Made by a program: the position numbers and the translations under genes
Source: an uncultured Allomuricauda sp.
GTDB taxonomy: Bacteria > Bacteroidota > Bacteroidia > Flavobacteriales > Flavobacteriaceae
Direction of reading: 5' to 3'
Length of the DNA: 64,000 nucleotides
Assembly (NCBI RefSeq): GCF_947499695.1
Contig: NZ_CANMPQ010000002.1
Location: 124,001-188,000 of the forward strand
The notes under the pieces: model-generated
What the model was told of the DNA's origin: nothing
Seen by the model: the letters and a program-made list of their open reading frames with translations, nothing else
Databases searched by the model: none
In this document: in pieces, positions 8,704-18,717 of the stretch
Layout of the letters: the number at the start of each line of letters is the position of its first letter
Numbering within the stretch: position 1 is the first letter of the stretch

Positions 8704-10077
8704 ATGGTACGTACTATTTTGGTTCTTGGGGCTGGAAAATCCACCTCATATCTTCTGGATTATATTCTAAAGAATGCTGAAAAAGAGAATCTCCAGTTGC
8801 TAATTGGAGACCTTCATCCTGAGAATATTCCGCTGGATATTTCCTTAAATCCCAATTGCAAGGTTGTGGCATTGGATATCTTTAATGATGCCGATAGAAG
8901 AAGTTTGATTGAGTCATCTTCTATAGTCGTCTCCATGCTCCCCCCTAGATTACACATTAGTATTGCAGAAGATTGTATTCTGTATAAAAAACATCTAGTT
9001 ACCGCCTCTTACGTGAGCAAGGAAATTGCGGCATTGGACGAAGAAGCCAAAAAAAATGGGCTTGTTTTTATGAACGAAATAGGTCTAGACCCTGGCATAG
9101 ATCATATGAGCGCTATGGAAATCATAGACCGTATCCGTGGAAATGGCGGAAAAATGCTTCTTTTCGAATCATTCACCGGGGGCTTGGTAGCCCCGGCAAA
9201 CGACTCCAATCTTTGGAACTATAAGTTCACTTGGAATCCAAGAAATGTGGTTTTGGCCGGACAGGGTGGTGCAGCAAAATTTATACAGGAAGGCACTTAC
9301 AAATACATTCCATATCAGAAGCTCTTTCGAAGAACCGAGCTCGTTGATATTGAAGGGTACGGAACTTTTGAAGTATACCCAAACAGGGATTCTTTAAAGT
9401 ATACGGATGCTTATGGACTTCAAGAAGCTTTGACTCTTTATCGCGGTACTATGAGAAGAGTAGGTTTTTCCAAAGCATGGCAAGTATTTGTTATGCTAGG
9501 GATGACAGATGATAGCTATATCATTGAAAATTCTGAGGGAATGTCATATCGTGATTTTGTGAATCTGTTTCTACCCTACTCCCCTACCGATTCAGTTGAA
9601 TTGAAATTGCGTCATTATCTCAAGATTGATCAAGACGATATTCGATGGGGAAAGCTTTTGGAATTGGACCTTTTTAACCCCAACAAAAAAATTCCAATAA
9701 AAAATGCCTCTCCAGCCAAGATGCTCCAGTACATTCTCGAGGATAGTTGGACCCTAAAAAAGGATGAAAAGGATATGATTGTGATGTACCACAAGTTTGG
9801 CTATGAGTTGGATGGACAAAAAAAACAGGTTGATGCCAGTATGGTTGTCCTAGGTGAAAATCAAACCTATACTGCCATGGCTAAAACTGTTGGTTTACCG
9901 GTTGCCATTGCGACACTTCAGATTCTAAACAAAAAAATTACAACTCCTGGGGTTCAGATACCTATTCAAAAAGAAGTTTATGAACCCATCCTCTCAGAAT
10001 TAAAGTCATACGACATTACCTTTAAAGAACATAAGGTTCCTTATCTAGGATATAACCCCGATACGATTGGAAGTTAG
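8704..10077 (+). CDS. saccharopine dehydrogenase family reductase
   Basis: 457 aa. The N-terminal Rossmann fold starts with TILVLGAGKSTSYLLDYIL, followed by a Rossmann-type body (VVSMLPPRLHISIAEDCI, NEIGLDPGIDHMSAMEIID, FESFTGGLVAPANDSN) and the saccharopine-dehydrogenase C-terminal domain. These enzymes form or split saccharopine (lysine plus 2-oxoglutarate) with NAD(P)(H). In Flavobacteria this gene is commonly called lysine-ketoglutarate reductase/saccharopine dehydrogenase and acts in lysine breakdown; the direction here is inferred. The next gene, 48 bp downstream on the same strand, is an Lrp-type regulator, which fits amino-acid-responsive control. Confidence 0.88.
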   Translation: MVRTILVLGAGKSTSYLLDYILKNAEKENLQLLIGDLHPENIPLDISLNPNCKVVALDIFNDADRRSLIESSSIVVSMLPPRLHISIAEDCILYKKHLVTASYVSKEIAALDEEAKKNGLVFMNEIGLDPGIDHMSAMEIIDRIRGNGGKMLLFESFTGGLVAPANDSNLWNYKFTWNPRNVVLAGQGGAAKFIQEGTYKYIPYQKLFRRTELVDIEGYGTFEVYPNRDSLKYTDAYGLQEALTLYRGTMRRVGFSKAWQVFVMLGMTDDSYIIENSEGMSYRDFVNLFLPYSPTDSVELKLRHYLKIDQDDIRWGKLLELDLFNPNKKIPIKNASPAKMLQYILEDSWTLKKDEKDMIVMYHKFGYELDGQKKQVDASMVVLGENQTYTAMAKTVGLPVAIATLQILNKKITTPGVQIPIQKEVYEPILSELKSYDITFKEHKVPYLGYNPDTIGS

Positions 10078-10095
10078 CTATTTTTAGTTTTTCGG

Positions 10096-10120
10096 TATCT
10101 TTAACTTCAATTTTGAAGTT
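10096..10120 (+). promoter_or_regulatory. Lrp gene promoter and 18-bp palindromic operator
   Basis: TATCTTTA at 10096-10103 resembles the -7 box (TAnnTTTG with a final A). It runs directly into a perfect 18-bp palindrome, AACTTCAATTTTGAAGTT (10103-10120), six bases before the ATG. Lrp/AsnC proteins bind such AT-rich dyads and usually repress their own gene, so autoregulation is likely. I did not see the same dyad upstream of the reductase gene. Confidence 0.55.
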
Positions 10121-10125
10121 TTTAC

Positions 10126-10596
10126 ATGAAAAACACTAACACTTCTGTGAAAATCGATGGTATCGACAAAAAAATACTAAGGTATTTAATGGAAGATGCC
10201 CGAAGACCAATTCTAGAGATTGCCAGAAATATTGGTATCTCAGGTGCAGCCATTCACCAGCGTTTGCGCAAGTTGGAAAATTCTGGATTGCTTTCCGGAT
10301 CAAAATTTGTTATCAACCCCAAGGTATTGGGATATATGACCATGGCCTATATTGGCATTTTTCTGGACAAAGCGATGTCCAATCCCCAAGCGGTAAAAGA
10401 ACTCGAGAAGATTCCTGAAGTTCTTGAATGTCATTATACCACAGGAAACTGGTCCATATTGATAAAGGTCCTTTGCAAGGATAACGAGCATTTAATGCAT
10501 GTACTGAATAAACGAATACAACAAATTGAGGGCGTTTCCAGAACCGAAACCTTTATTTCTTTGCATCAGCAAATAGACCGTCAAATTTCTATCTAA
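10126..10596 (+). CDS. Lrp/AsnC family transcriptional regulator
   Basis: 156 aa, the standard Lrp length. The N-terminal winged helix-turn-helix (DGIDKKILRYLMEDARRPI, then IGISGAAIHQRLRKLENSGL, residues about 11-58) is followed by the RAM ligand-binding domain with its VLECHYTTGNWSILIKVLC core. It probably senses an amino acid. The position straight after a saccharopine-dehydrogenase-family gene makes lysine or a related amino acid a reasonable guess, not a demonstrated one. An 18-bp dyad just before the ATG is a likely autoregulatory site. Confidence 0.92.
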   Translation: MKNTNTSVKIDGIDKKILRYLMEDARRPILEIARNIGISGAAIHQRLRKLENSGLLSGSKFVINPKVLGYMTMAYIGIFLDKAMSNPQAVKELEKIPEVLECHYTTGNWSILIKVLCKDNEHLMHVLNKRIQQIEGVSRTETFISLHQQIDRQISI

Positions 10597-10665
10597 AAAA
10601 ACCCGCTTGAATTACTCCAAACAGGTTTATTATTGCGGTTCCTTTTAAAAAAGGATCTCTATATT

Positions 10666-11361
10666 TTAATCTCTCCCTCCAAACACTTGGAAAGCCCAAT
10701 ATACTAAAGAGGCCAATGCACCTAAGGCGGCTACTAAATACGTTCTTGCGGCCCATTTTAAAGCGTCCTCTGCACCGGCATATTCTTCCTGACTTACCAT
10801 GTTTTTCTGTTTTAGCCATGCCAATGCCCGATTACTAGCATCGTACTCCACGGGTAAAGTGATAAAACTGAACACGGTTGCCAAGCCCATCATGACCAAT
10901 CCAGCAACGGCTATGTAATATCCAAGTCCTACACCGGCGGCTGCACCCAACATTAATCCACCAAATACCACCCATGTGGACATTCCGGACGTAACACTGA
11001 CCACTGGCACCAATTTAGAGCGCATGGTCAACCATTCATAAGCCTGAGCATGTTGAACAGCATGTCCAACTTCATGCGCGGCTACCGCAGCAGCAGAAGC
11101 GTTTCGTTGGGCATATACACCTTCACTTAGATTAACGGTCTTATTCTTTGGATTGTAATGATCTGTTAGCATTCCCGGAGTTGAAATCACCTTTACATCT
11201 CTAATACCATGATCGTCAAGCATCTTTTGAGCAATTTCTGCACCACTCATTCCATTTCGAAGATGAACTTTGGAATAGTGCTTGAACTTACTCTTTAACC
11301 TACTGCTTACCAACCAGCTGATCAGCGCTATTCCACCAATCAATATATAATATGTCATCAT
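10666..11361 (-). CDS. membrane zinc metallopeptidase (YugP family)
   Basis: 231 aa. An N-terminal membrane helix (YYILIGGIALISWLV) is followed by a soluble stretch and the zinc-binding active site AAHEVGHAVQH at residues 94-104, then two to three more membrane helices and the third-ligand region LPVEYDASNRALAWL. This is the arrangement of the YugP/Zn_peptidase_2 family, presumed membrane-embedded proteases with unknown substrates. Convergent with the Lrp gene, with a 69-bp gap. Confidence 0.92.
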   Translation of the reverse strand: MMTYYILIGGIALISWLVSSRLKSKFKHYSKVHLRNGMSGAEIAQKMLDDHGIRDVKVISTPGMLTDHYNPKNKTVNLSEGVYAQRNASAAAVAAHEVGHAVQHAQAYEWLTMRSKLVPVVSVTSGMSTWVVFGGLMLGAAAGVGLGYYIAVAGLVMMGLATVFSFITLPVEYDASNRALAWLKQKNMVSQEEYAGAEDALKWAARTYLVAALGALASLVYWAFQVFGGRD

Positions 11362-11406
11362 AACTGTTTCGTTTTAGTCTTATAAATATACCAACTATAA
11401 AGCAAA

Positions 11407-11435
11407 AACCCCGCCAATGTTTGACGGGGTTATTT
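11407..11435 (-). terminator. intrinsic terminator of ald
   Basis: AACCCCG-C-CAA / TTG-A-CGGGGTT forms an 11-bp stem with one mismatch and a TGT loop. On the minus strand it is followed by a T-run, placing it 20 bp beyond the ald stop codon. Confidence 0.75.
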
Positions 11436-11452
11436 TACTGACAAATTGTATG

Positions 11453-12556
11453 TTATATGGTAATTGGGTCCTCCCAATGAAATGCCTCAACAATCTCCTT
11501 GTAAAGAACTTCGCCTTCAACAATATTCAACCCTTTGGATAATGTTCTATCCTTGTCGCAGGCTTTTTGCCAACCATGATTGGCCAGTTTAATGACATAT
11601 GGCAGTGTCACATTGGTCAATGCAATGGTAGAAGTGTATGGGACAGCACCGGGCATATTTGCAACACAATAATGTACAACGTCATCAATAATGTATATGG
11701 GGTCTTCGTGAGTGGTAGCCCTTGTCGTTTCAACACATCCACCTTGATCTACGGCTACATCAACAATAACTGTTCCTGGCCTCATTTCTTTAAGCATGTC
11801 CTTTGTAATTAAGTTTGGCGCCTTGGCTCCTTTTAATAGAACACCTCCAATAATTAAATCATGATTTTTGATATGTTTGCGAATACTATATTCGCTCGAA
11901 AAATCGGTGACTACATGATTTGGCATTATATCATTCACATAGCGAAGTCGTTTCATGTCAACATCAATAATAGTCACATGTGCTCCTAGACCTGCTGCCA
12001 TTTTAGCAGCTTGAATCCCAACAGTTCCAGCACCTAACACCAAAACCTTACCGGGAGCTACTCCAGGAACGCCTCCTAATAGGACACCTCGACCTTTAAC
12101 AGGCTTTTCAAGATATTTTGCTCCCTGCTGAATGGCCATACGTCCAGCGACTTCGGACATTGGAGTCAATAATGGTAGCGTACCATCAGAATCTTCCACA
12201 GTTTCGTATGCTATACAAATCGCTTTTCTTTCTATCATCGCCTTAGTTAACACCTCGCTAGATGCAAAATGGAAATATGTGAATACTATCTGACCCTCTT
12301 TTATATGCTCATATTCTTCAGCTATGGGCTCTTTGACTTTAACAATCATGTCGCTCAGAGCATAAACCTCAGCTGCAGTGTTCAAGATCTTTCCACCAAC
12401 TTGCTCATAGTCTTTATCATAAAATCCACTCCCTTCTCCTGCACTTGATTGGATATATACGGTATGGTTATTCTTTACAAGCTCAAAAACACCAGCTGGT
12501 GTCATACCCACCCGACTTTCATTGTTCTTGATTTCTTTTGGCACCCCAACAATCAT
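11453..12556 (-). CDS. ald: alanine dehydrogenase
   Basis: 367 aa from the ATG at 12556, which starts MIVGVPKEIKNNE as family members do; 32 further in-frame codons upstream are not conserved-looking and run across the promoter. Visible features: the N-terminal pyruvate/alanine-binding residues in NNESRVGMTP, catalytic-site segment FTYFHFASS, and the NAD fold VLVLGAGTVGIQAA. The enzyme reversibly deaminates L-alanine to pyruvate and ammonia with NAD in the cytoplasm. It is likely monocistronic, with its own terminator. Confidence 0.95.
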   Translation of the reverse strand: MIVGVPKEIKNNESRVGMTPAGVFELVKNNHTVYIQSSAGEGSGFYDKDYEQVGGKILNTAAEVYALSDMIVKVKEPIAEEYEHIKEGQIVFTYFHFASSEVLTKAMIERKAICIAYETVEDSDGTLPLLTPMSEVAGRMAIQQGAKYLEKPVKGRGVLLGGVPGVAPGKVLVLGAGTVGIQAAKMAAGLGAHVTIIDVDMKRLRYVNDIMPNHVVTDFSSEYSIRKHIKNHDLIIGGVLLKGAKAPNLITKDMLKEMRPGTVIVDVAVDQGGCVETTRATTHEDPIYIIDDVVHYCVANMPGAVPYTSTIALTNVTLPYVIKLANHGWQKACDKDRTLSKGLNIVEGEVLYKEIVEAFHWEDPITI

Positions 12557-12600
12557 AGTTTTAGTTTTAATGTTTAACATCAAAAATGTTTTAAAACAAA

Positions 12601-12608
12601 CAAAATTA
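12601..12608 (-). promoter_or_regulatory. ald -7 promoter box
   Basis: On the minus strand TAATTTTG matches TAnnTTTG exactly and lies 44 bp before the ald ATG at 12556. This placement supports the shorter start for ald. Confidence 0.5.
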
Positions 12609-12711
12609 GAAATATAATCGATAAAATGAGGGGTAAGTTGACAGAAAAACACTTTTTATTAAGTAGACCCCTATTTTTTAAGGGGTATGCTGTAATAATT
12701 TTATAAATACC

Positions 12712-12966
12712 TTACTTGTGTTTTATCTTAAGCACTAGAATTGATAATACTAGAACACCCGTAATTGCATTGGCAAAAATTATGGGGAGGCTTTTAATTG
12801 CAAAGCCATAATAGAGCCATAAGATTATACCCGTAAGCAAAATCAAGTACATGGTCAGGGAAACATCCTTGGTGGATTTATTTTTCCATGCTTTAAAAAC
12901 CTGGGGCACAAAGGCAACTGTGGTCAGTGTAGCAGCTACTAAACCAATAATCTCAACTGTATCCAT
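12712..12966 (-). CDS. SemiSWEET-type sugar transporter
   Basis: 84 aa with three transmembrane helices, which is one MtN3/PQ-loop unit. The motif FVPQVFKAWKNKSTKDVS holds the hallmark Pro-Gln pair and the following Lys-Ser-Thr stretch. SemiSWEETs form homodimers that let mono- or disaccharides move down their gradient across the inner membrane. It lies between ald and leuS on the same strand; 33 bp separate it from leuS, so it may ride on the leuS transcript. Confidence 0.9.
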   Translation of the reverse strand: MDTVEIIGLVAATLTTVAFVPQVFKAWKNKSTKDVSLTMYLILLTGIILWLYYGFAIKSLPIIFANAITGVLVLSILVLKIKHK

Positions 12967-12999
12967 AATTGGTTGTAATTCTTTGGGGAATCTAATAGT

Positions 13000-15798
13000 T
13001 TACCCCACAATGTTTACAATTTTGCCAGGAACCACAATAACCTTTTTAGGGGTTCGCCCTTGAAGTTGCGCAAGTGTTTTTTCGTGGGCCATTACAGCAG
13101 CCTCAATATCGTCTTTGCCCATATCTAAAGGAAGTTCCAGTTTAAAACGCATTTTTCCGTTAAAGGAAATCGGATATTCCTTACTACTTTCTACTAAATA
13201 TTTTTCCTCAAATTTGGGGAAAGTGGCTTCTGAAATGGACCCTGAATGACCCATTTTCTCCCATAATTCCTCTGCGATATGTGGCGCATAAGGTGATACC
13301 AAAATGGCTAAGGGTTCCAATATCGATTTACTGGCACATTTTTGCGCCGTTAACTCGTTTACACAAATCATGAAGGTTGACACAGAGGTATTGAACGAGA
13401 AATTCTCGATATCCTCTTCTACCTTTTTGATGGTCTTGTGTAGGGTTTTTAGATTTTCCGCATTTGGAGCACTATCATCAATGTCCAAATAGAGCTTCCA
13501 AAGTTTTTTAAGGAAAGTATGTACTCCGGTTATACCGGCAGTGTTCCATGGTTTTGATTGCTCCAAAGGTCCCAAGAACATTTCGTACAAACGCAATGAA
13601 TCAGCCCCATATTCTTCGCAAATAGCGTCCGGGTTAACGACATTGTATTTGGATTTGGACATTTTTTCAATCTCTCTGCCAACGATGTACTTTCCATCTT
13701 CAAGAACAAATTCTGCCTCTTTATATTCTGACTGCCATTTTTTGAAGGCCTCAATATCCAACTCATCAGAAGCATTTACCATAGAGACATCAGCATGAAT
13801 TGGAATAACATTCCTGTTCTCCTTTAGTCCTTTTGAGAAAATCTTATTAGAATCTAGATCCTTATAAACAAAAGCACTCGTCCCCGTAATCATCCCTTGG
13901 TTAATGAGCTTCTTTGCAAATTCCTCTTTAGGGGCAATTCCCATATCAAACAAGAACTTTTGCCAAAAACGCGAGTACAACAAATGACCAGTCGCATGTT
14001 CACTACCACCAATATAGAGATCTACATCTTGCCAATAATCAATTGCTTCTTGAGAATAAATCGCTTCTCGATTATGCGGGTCCATGTAACGGTTAAAGTA
14101 CTGGGAGCTACCAGCCCAACCCGGCATGGTGTTCAATTCCAATGGAAACACTGTAATGTTGTTGATTTTTTCATTTTCAACAACCGCATTGGTTTCAGTA
14201 TTCCAAGCCCAAACGGTAGCATTTCCAAGAGGTGGCTCACCGGTTTCCGTAGGAAGGTATTTTTCTACCTCGGGCAATTCCAAAGGCAAATGTTCATCGG
14301 CAATCATTTGAGGCATTCCATCAACATAATAGACCGGAAAGGGCTCTCCCCAATAACGCTGACGACTAAAAACCGCATCACGGAGACGGTAATTGATCTT
14401 TCCCTCTCCATGTCCAATTTTTTCCAATTCAGAAATTACTTTCGTGGTAGCTTCTTTATATGAAAGACCATTCAAGAAGTCAGAATTGCCAATAATCGTA
14501 GTCGCCTTATCCGCAAATGCCTCCTCAGAAATATCAATTCCTTCAAAAATATTTGGGATAGGAATGTTGAAGTGCTTTGCGAAATCATAATCACGTTGGT
14601 CCCCGCAAGGAACCGCCATTACAGCTCCGGTACCATAGCTTGCCAAAACGTAGTCGCCAATCCAAATTGGAACGGGCTCTTTGGTAAAGGGATGCTCTGC
14701 ATACCCTCCAGTAAACACTCCTGAAATGGTCTTTACATCAGCCATTCGGTCACGCTCCGAGCGCTTGGCGGTAGCCTCGACATAAGCTTCTACTGTTTCC
14801 TTTTGTTCTGGGGTTGTAATTTTGGTCACTAAGTCATGCTCGGGAGCCAGGGTCATAAAACTCACACCAAAAATAGTATCTGGTCGGGTAGTAAAGACTC
14901 CAATAGCATCCTCCGAACCTTGCACCTTAAATTCAACATGTGCTCCTTCGGAGCGACCAATCCAGTTGGTTTGAGAATCTTTTAAAGGCTGCGGCCAATC
15001 AATGGTATCCAATCCATCCAACAGTCGTTGGGCGTAAGCGGTGATGCGCATCATCCACTGGGTCATCTTTTTTCGGATTACCGGATGCCCTCCACGCTCA
15101 GAAACGCCGTTGACCACCTCATCATTGGCAAGAACGGTACCTAATGCCGGACACCAATTTACTTCAGCATCCGCCAAATAGGTCAATCTGTATTTTAGAA
15201 GTATTTCTTGTCTTGTTTTATCTGAAAAACTTACCCAATCTTCAGCTGAAAATGCTGGAGTGTCATCATCACAAACAGCATCAACCGTTGCATTTCCTTC
15301 TTTCTCAAAAACAGCAATCAACTCAGAAATAGTAGAAGCCTTATCTACTTTTTTATCATACCAGGAATTGAACAATTGGATAAAAACCCATTGTGTCCAT
15401 TTGTAGTATTCGGGATTTGAAGTACGCACTTCCCGGCTCCAATCAAATGAAAAACCAAGTTGGTCTAACTGCTCACGATAGCGCTTGATATTGGTTGCCG
15501 TGGTAATCGCAGGATGCTGTCCAGTTTGGATGGCATATTGTTCTGCAGGCAATCCGAAGGAGTCATATCCCATGGGATGAAGCACATTAAATCCCTTATG
15601 TCTTTTGTATCTTGCATATATGTCACTTGCAATATAACCTAGAGGGTGCCCCACATGTAATCCAGCTCCAGAAGGATAAGGAAACATATCCAACACATAA
15701 TATTTTGGCTTATCCGAGTCGTTGTGTGCTTTAAATGTTTGGTTATCTGCCCAATACTTCTGCCATTTGGCCTCTATTTCCCTGAAATTATAATTCAT
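13000..15798 (-). CDS. leuS: leucyl-tRNA synthetase
   Basis: 932 aa class I synthetase that charges tRNA-Leu. The HIGH signature is HVGHPLG within [14 protein letters not shown] near residue 50, the CP1 editing domain has [13 protein letters not shown], and the second class I signature is KMSKSKYN late in the protein. The C-terminal anticodon-binding and GxxR-like tail ([10 protein letters not shown]) is complete. At 932 aa it is longer than E. coli LeuRS (860 aa). An acidic extra segment around residues 160-190 ([17 protein letters not shown]) is probably the lineage insertion that accounts for part of this. Confidence 0.97.
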   Translation of the reverse strand: MNYNFREIEAKWQKYWADNQTFKAHNDSDKPKYYVLDMFPYPSGAGLHVGHPLGYIASDIYARYKRHKGFNVLHPMGYDSFGLPAEQYAIQTGQHPAITTATNIKRYREQLDQLGFSFDWSREVRTSNPEYYKWTQWVFIQLFNSWYDKKVDKASTISELIAVFEKEGNATVDAVCDDDTPAFSAEDWVSFSDKTRQEILLKYRLTYLADAEVNWCPALGTVLANDEVVNGVSERGGHPVIRKKMTQWMMRITAYAQRLLDGLDTIDWPQPLKDSQTNWIGRSEGAHVEFKVQGSEDAIGVFTTRPDTIFGVSFMTLAPEHDLVTKITTPEQKETVEAYVEATAKRSERDRMADVKTISGVFTGGYAEHPFTKEPVPIWIGDYVLASYGTGAVMAVPCGDQRDYDFAKHFNIPIPNIFEGIDISEEAFADKATTIIGNSDFLNGLSYKEATTKVISELEKIGHGEGKINYRLRDAVFSRQRYWGEPFPVYYVDGMPQMIADEHLPLELPEVEKYLPTETGEPPLGNATVWAWNTETNAVVENEKINNITVFPLELNTMPGWAGSSQYFNRYMDPHNREAIYSQEAIDYWQDVDLYIGGSEHATGHLLYSRFWQKFLFDMGIAPKEEFAKKLINQGMITGTSAFVYKDLDSNKIFSKGLKENRNVIPIHADVSMVNASDELDIEAFKKWQSEYKEAEFVLEDGKYIVGREIEKMSKSKYNVVNPDAICEEYGADSLRLYEMFLGPLEQSKPWNTAGITGVHTFLKKLWKLYLDIDDSAPNAENLKTLHKTIKKVEEDIENFSFNTSVSTFMICVNELTAQKCASKSILEPLAILVSPYAPHIAEELWEKMGHSGSISEATFPKFEEKYLVESSKEYPISFNGKMRFKLELPLDMGKDDIEAAVMAHEKTLAQLQGRTPKKVIVVPGKIVNIVG

Positions 15799-15897
15799 TT
15801 TATATCTTACTCCTTTGATTTGGCAAAAATAGGTTTAATCACGCAAAGCGAAAAAGATAAAATTGGTTGTCCTAGAAAGCCATATAAATGCCATCCA

Positions 15898-17769
15898 TTG
15901 CTAGAAAAAACCTCTTTACTTTTCGTGTTGTTTTTTTGCTTCATTGTATTCCACGTCGATGCACAGTTGGGGTTTTGCAATGGCAATTCGGGAGACCCTA
16001 TTTTCACAGAAACCTTTGGTACGGGAACTACAAATGGCCCCGCTCTACCACCAGGCACTACTACCTACAATTATGTGAATGGGGAACCGATAGACGGAAG
16101 CTATACAATCTCTAGCTCTACACCTTATTTCGATTGGTTCAATATTAATGACCACACCCCTGGCGACAATAATGGCAAAGCTCTCATTGTCAACGCTAGT
16201 TTTACCGCTGGCGAATTTTTCCGAAGAACAATAGATGGGCTCTGCGAGAACACCACCTATGAGTTTTCATCATGGTTACTTAATCTCTTGCCAAGTTCAA
16301 GTTGTGGTGGTAATGGAATTCCTATAAATGTTCAATTTCAGATATGGGACAACACGGATACGAATCTATTAGCATCCGGGAGCACAGGTAGCATTGCTAA
16401 CAAAAGTGGTCCGATTTGGGAGCAATATGCATTGGTTTTTCAAACGGTACCTGGCCAGACATCAGTCATTCTCAAAATGCTCAACAATGGAGCAGGTGGC
16501 TGTGGAAATGACCTTGCCATAGATGATATTGTTTTCAGAACTTGTGGTGACCGAATTACTTTAACGGATGCTGCAAACAACACCAATATTCTAGGTGTCT
16601 GTCAAGAAAATGCCCCTGCTATGGTTGAGCTGACTGCAAATCCAGATTTTTCAGTCTATAGCACGCATGCCTATCAATGGCAAGAAAGTACAGACGGGAT
16701 TAACTGGTCTGACATTGTTGGAGAAACCAATCCAACATACACCTCTCAACCAATTTTTGGTACTACAAGGTACCGTGTCAAAGTTGCCGAGGACCCGATA
16801 AACCTTTCCAATTCCAATTGCAATGCACTATCCGATGAGTTTGAGGTTATCATTGAAGGAAAACCAATCGCTCCAATTTCCTTAGGAGATATCAACACAT
16901 GCGCTGGTATAACTGGAAGCGTCTCTGTTTCCACCCCTGGCGGTATCACCGCGGATTGGTATGATGCGCCAACTGGAGGCAATCTCTTGGAGGCGGGCTC
17001 CCTTCATTATGTAACCACCACTACCGGAACCTATTATGCAGAGGCCGTTACGGAAATTGCAGGCTGCTTTTCGGATACCAGAACTGCGGTATCCATTGTT
17101 TTTAATGATTTACCTGTTCTACAAGATGAAACCCTAATCCTTTGTGAAGGAGAGGGTTTGACCATATCAGCCGATTTTCCTAATTCCACTTATTCATGGA
17201 ATACGGGGGAAAACACACAAGAGATAACCATAGATTCTCCAGGAACCTATACAGTTACTGTTACCAATGCCAATAACTGTAGTGCTGATAAAACTATTGA
17301 GGTCACTCAGATAGATCGGCCAATTGTTGAAGAGATTGTTTCAAATCACCGGGACTTGACCATCGTGACCGAAAATACCGGCGATTTTGAATATTCGATT
17401 AATGGATTTGTTTATCAAGACAGTCCTTTCTTTGAAAACCTCGAAGGCGGTGCTTATACCGCCTATGTTAGAGACAAAACGTTTTGTGGTGCAGCGCAGT
17501 TTCCTTTTGTTCATTTAGTTCTTCCGCGTTTTTTTACTCCTAACGGCGATGGGGTGAATGACAGCTTCAGACCAGAAGGCATCCAAGCATTCGAAGACTT
17601 TCAAATCAGTATTTTCGATAGGACCTCAAGGCTTATCGCACAATCTACAGACAAGGACTATTCATGGGACGGCACCTTTAAAAACAGACCTTTGCCATCT
17701 TCCGATTATTGGTACGCTGTAAAAATCGGTGACAACCTATACACCGGGCATTTTGCGTTGAAACGATAA
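15898..17769 (+). CDS. secreted protein with type IX secretion (CHU_C, type B) sorting domain
   Basis: 623 aa if translated from the TTG at 15898. This start gives a clean signal peptide (SLLFVLFFCFIVFHVDA) cut before QLGFCNG. The frame is open further upstream into leuS antisense, where no start is credible. The N-terminal third is a jelly-roll-like module (FTETFGTGTTNGP, IDDIVFRTCGD), then come two or three Ig/PKD-like cysteine-bearing repeats (QWQESTDGINW, ADWYDAPTGG, YSWNTGENTQEIT). The C-terminus FFTPNGDGVNDSF is the gliding-motility-associated type B sorting domain that directs export through the type IX system to the cell surface. Ligand unknown; adhesion is a guess. Confidence 0.85.
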   Translation: MLEKTSLLFVLFFCFIVFHVDAQLGFCNGNSGDPIFTETFGTGTTNGPALPPGTTTYNYVNGEPIDGSYTISSSTPYFDWFNINDHTPGDNNGKALIVNASFTAGEFFRRTIDGLCENTTYEFSSWLLNLLPSSSCGGNGIPINVQFQIWDNTDTNLLASGSTGSIANKSGPIWEQYALVFQTVPGQTSVILKMLNNGAGGCGNDLAIDDIVFRTCGDRITLTDAANNTNILGVCQENAPAMVELTANPDFSVYSTHAYQWQESTDGINWSDIVGETNPTYTSQPIFGTTRYRVKVAEDPINLSNSNCNALSDEFEVIIEGKPIAPISLGDINTCAGITGSVSVSTPGGITADWYDAPTGGNLLEAGSLHYVTTTTGTYYAEAVTEIAGCFSDTRTAVSIVFNDLPVLQDETLILCEGEGLTISADFPNSTYSWNTGENTQEITIDSPGTYTVTVTNANNCSADKTIEVTQIDRPIVEEIVSNHRDLTIVTENTGDFEYSINGFVYQDSPFFENLEGGAYTAYVRDKTFCGAAQFPFVHLVLPRFFTPNGDGVNDSFRPEGIQAFEDFQISIFDRTSRLIAQSTDKDYSWDGTFKNRPLPSSDYWYAVKIGDNLYTGHFALKR

Positions 17770-17775
17770 TTCTTG

Positions 17776-18642
17776 CTATACAATTGTCAAAAGTTTAGCG
17801 CTATACAACACCCAAATCATAGATAAAATGGCCGAAGCATTAATCGCGTATCCAAAAAGAAGCATCTGTTTATGCGAATATGGCTTGTCTTTAAAGACAA
17901 AAAAGGCGTCTATTATCAACCAGACGGAAAAAACCATTAAAAAAGCAGCAAGAATCCAATCGTTAAACCAATAAATCAGCAAGTACGATTCAATTACCAA
18001 AAGTAGAAGCATTATAATCTTGGTCTTTTTTCTTCCTAAGACTACCGCTGTGGTCATTTTTCCGGCTTCCTTATCGGGTTCAATATCCATAATCTCACCA
18101 GCGATATGGGCCTGAAAGGCAAACAGGATTAGATATACTATTGTTTGCCATGGAAGCATTTCCAATCCATTCAACTGAATACAAAAAAGAGCGGTAAGCA
18201 CATATCCTGATTGAATCAAAATTTCGAATGGAGGTCTTTCCTTTAGACGTAGCGGTGGAAAATTATAGATGATATTCACCACTACCATCAATCCCAATAA
18301 TATCAACATTTTTGTGCCCGACAATGCTGTAAAAGCTATAAAAAAAGGAAGCATCACTAAGAAAACTCGTGCCGGAATCGAATTCAATTGTTGCCTTTTA
18401 GCCTTGGCTCCAAAGAGATAGTTCCCTTTTCTGTCATTGATTTTATCGGCATCAAAATCGTTGTAATCGTTCAATCCATACACAAGATAATTCAAGGGAA
18501 ATGAGACAAAAAACAATCCCAACCAAAATGAAAAGGTGCCCAAAAAACCTTCTTGGTTTGCAAACGGAACGAGGTAAATCCAAATGGTAGGAAACCATAA
18601 TCCAGGTCGAGAAATCTTCAAATCCAACAATAGTCTATTCAT
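17776..18642 (-). CDS. UbiA-family prenyltransferase
   Basis: 288 aa with eight or nine transmembrane helices. The first Asp-rich motif is NDYNDFDADK (residues about 57-66) and the second is DIEPDKEAGK, which together bind the Mg-prenyl-diphosphate. UbiA proteins prenylate an aromatic or lipid acceptor in the inner membrane. The substrate here is not determinable; MenA, haem O synthase and DGGGP-synthase-like roles are possibilities, and the sequence looks most like the uncharacterised flavobacterial branch. It converges on the type IX protein gene with a 6-bp gap and is divergent from ftsX. Confidence 0.88.
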   Translation of the reverse strand: MNRLLLDLKISRPGLWFPTIWIYLVPFANQEGFLGTFSFWLGLFFVSFPLNYLVYGLNDYNDFDADKINDRKGNYLFGAKAKRQQLNSIPARVFLVMLPFFIAFTALSGTKMLILLGLMVVVNIIYNFPPLRLKERPPFEILIQSGYVLTALFCIQLNGLEMLPWQTIVYLILFAFQAHIAGEIMDIEPDKEAGKMTTAVVLGRKKTKIIMLLLLVIESYLLIYWFNDWILAAFLMVFSVWLIIDAFFVFKDKPYSHKQMLLFGYAINASAILSMIWVLYSAKLLTIV

Positions 18643-18717
18643 ATGGAAAACTTCAAAAACAAGTTTACTGCAAAGATTAGGATTTACTTTTCTATTTTTA
18701 CATATTGATTTTTATGT

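Noticed and set aside
10605..10670. Terminator hairpin between the Lrp and metallopeptidase genes
   Set aside because: AACCCGC/GCGGTT and TCCTTTT/AAAAGGA stems are imperfect or very weak; not strong enough to call.
12667..12686. ACCCCT/AGGGGT hairpin after SemiSWEET
   Set aside because: Six-bp stem with an eight-base loop and no T-run on the expected strand; could be a weak terminator but not supported.
13897..14463. 188-codon plus-strand frame inside leuS
   Set aside because: Antisense to the conserved LeuRS core, no domain or start context; a shadow of leuS.
15724..15897. Upstream extension of the type IX secreted protein
   Set aside because: It runs into leuS antisense and would bury the signal peptide; the TTG at 15898 gives a normal secretion signal.
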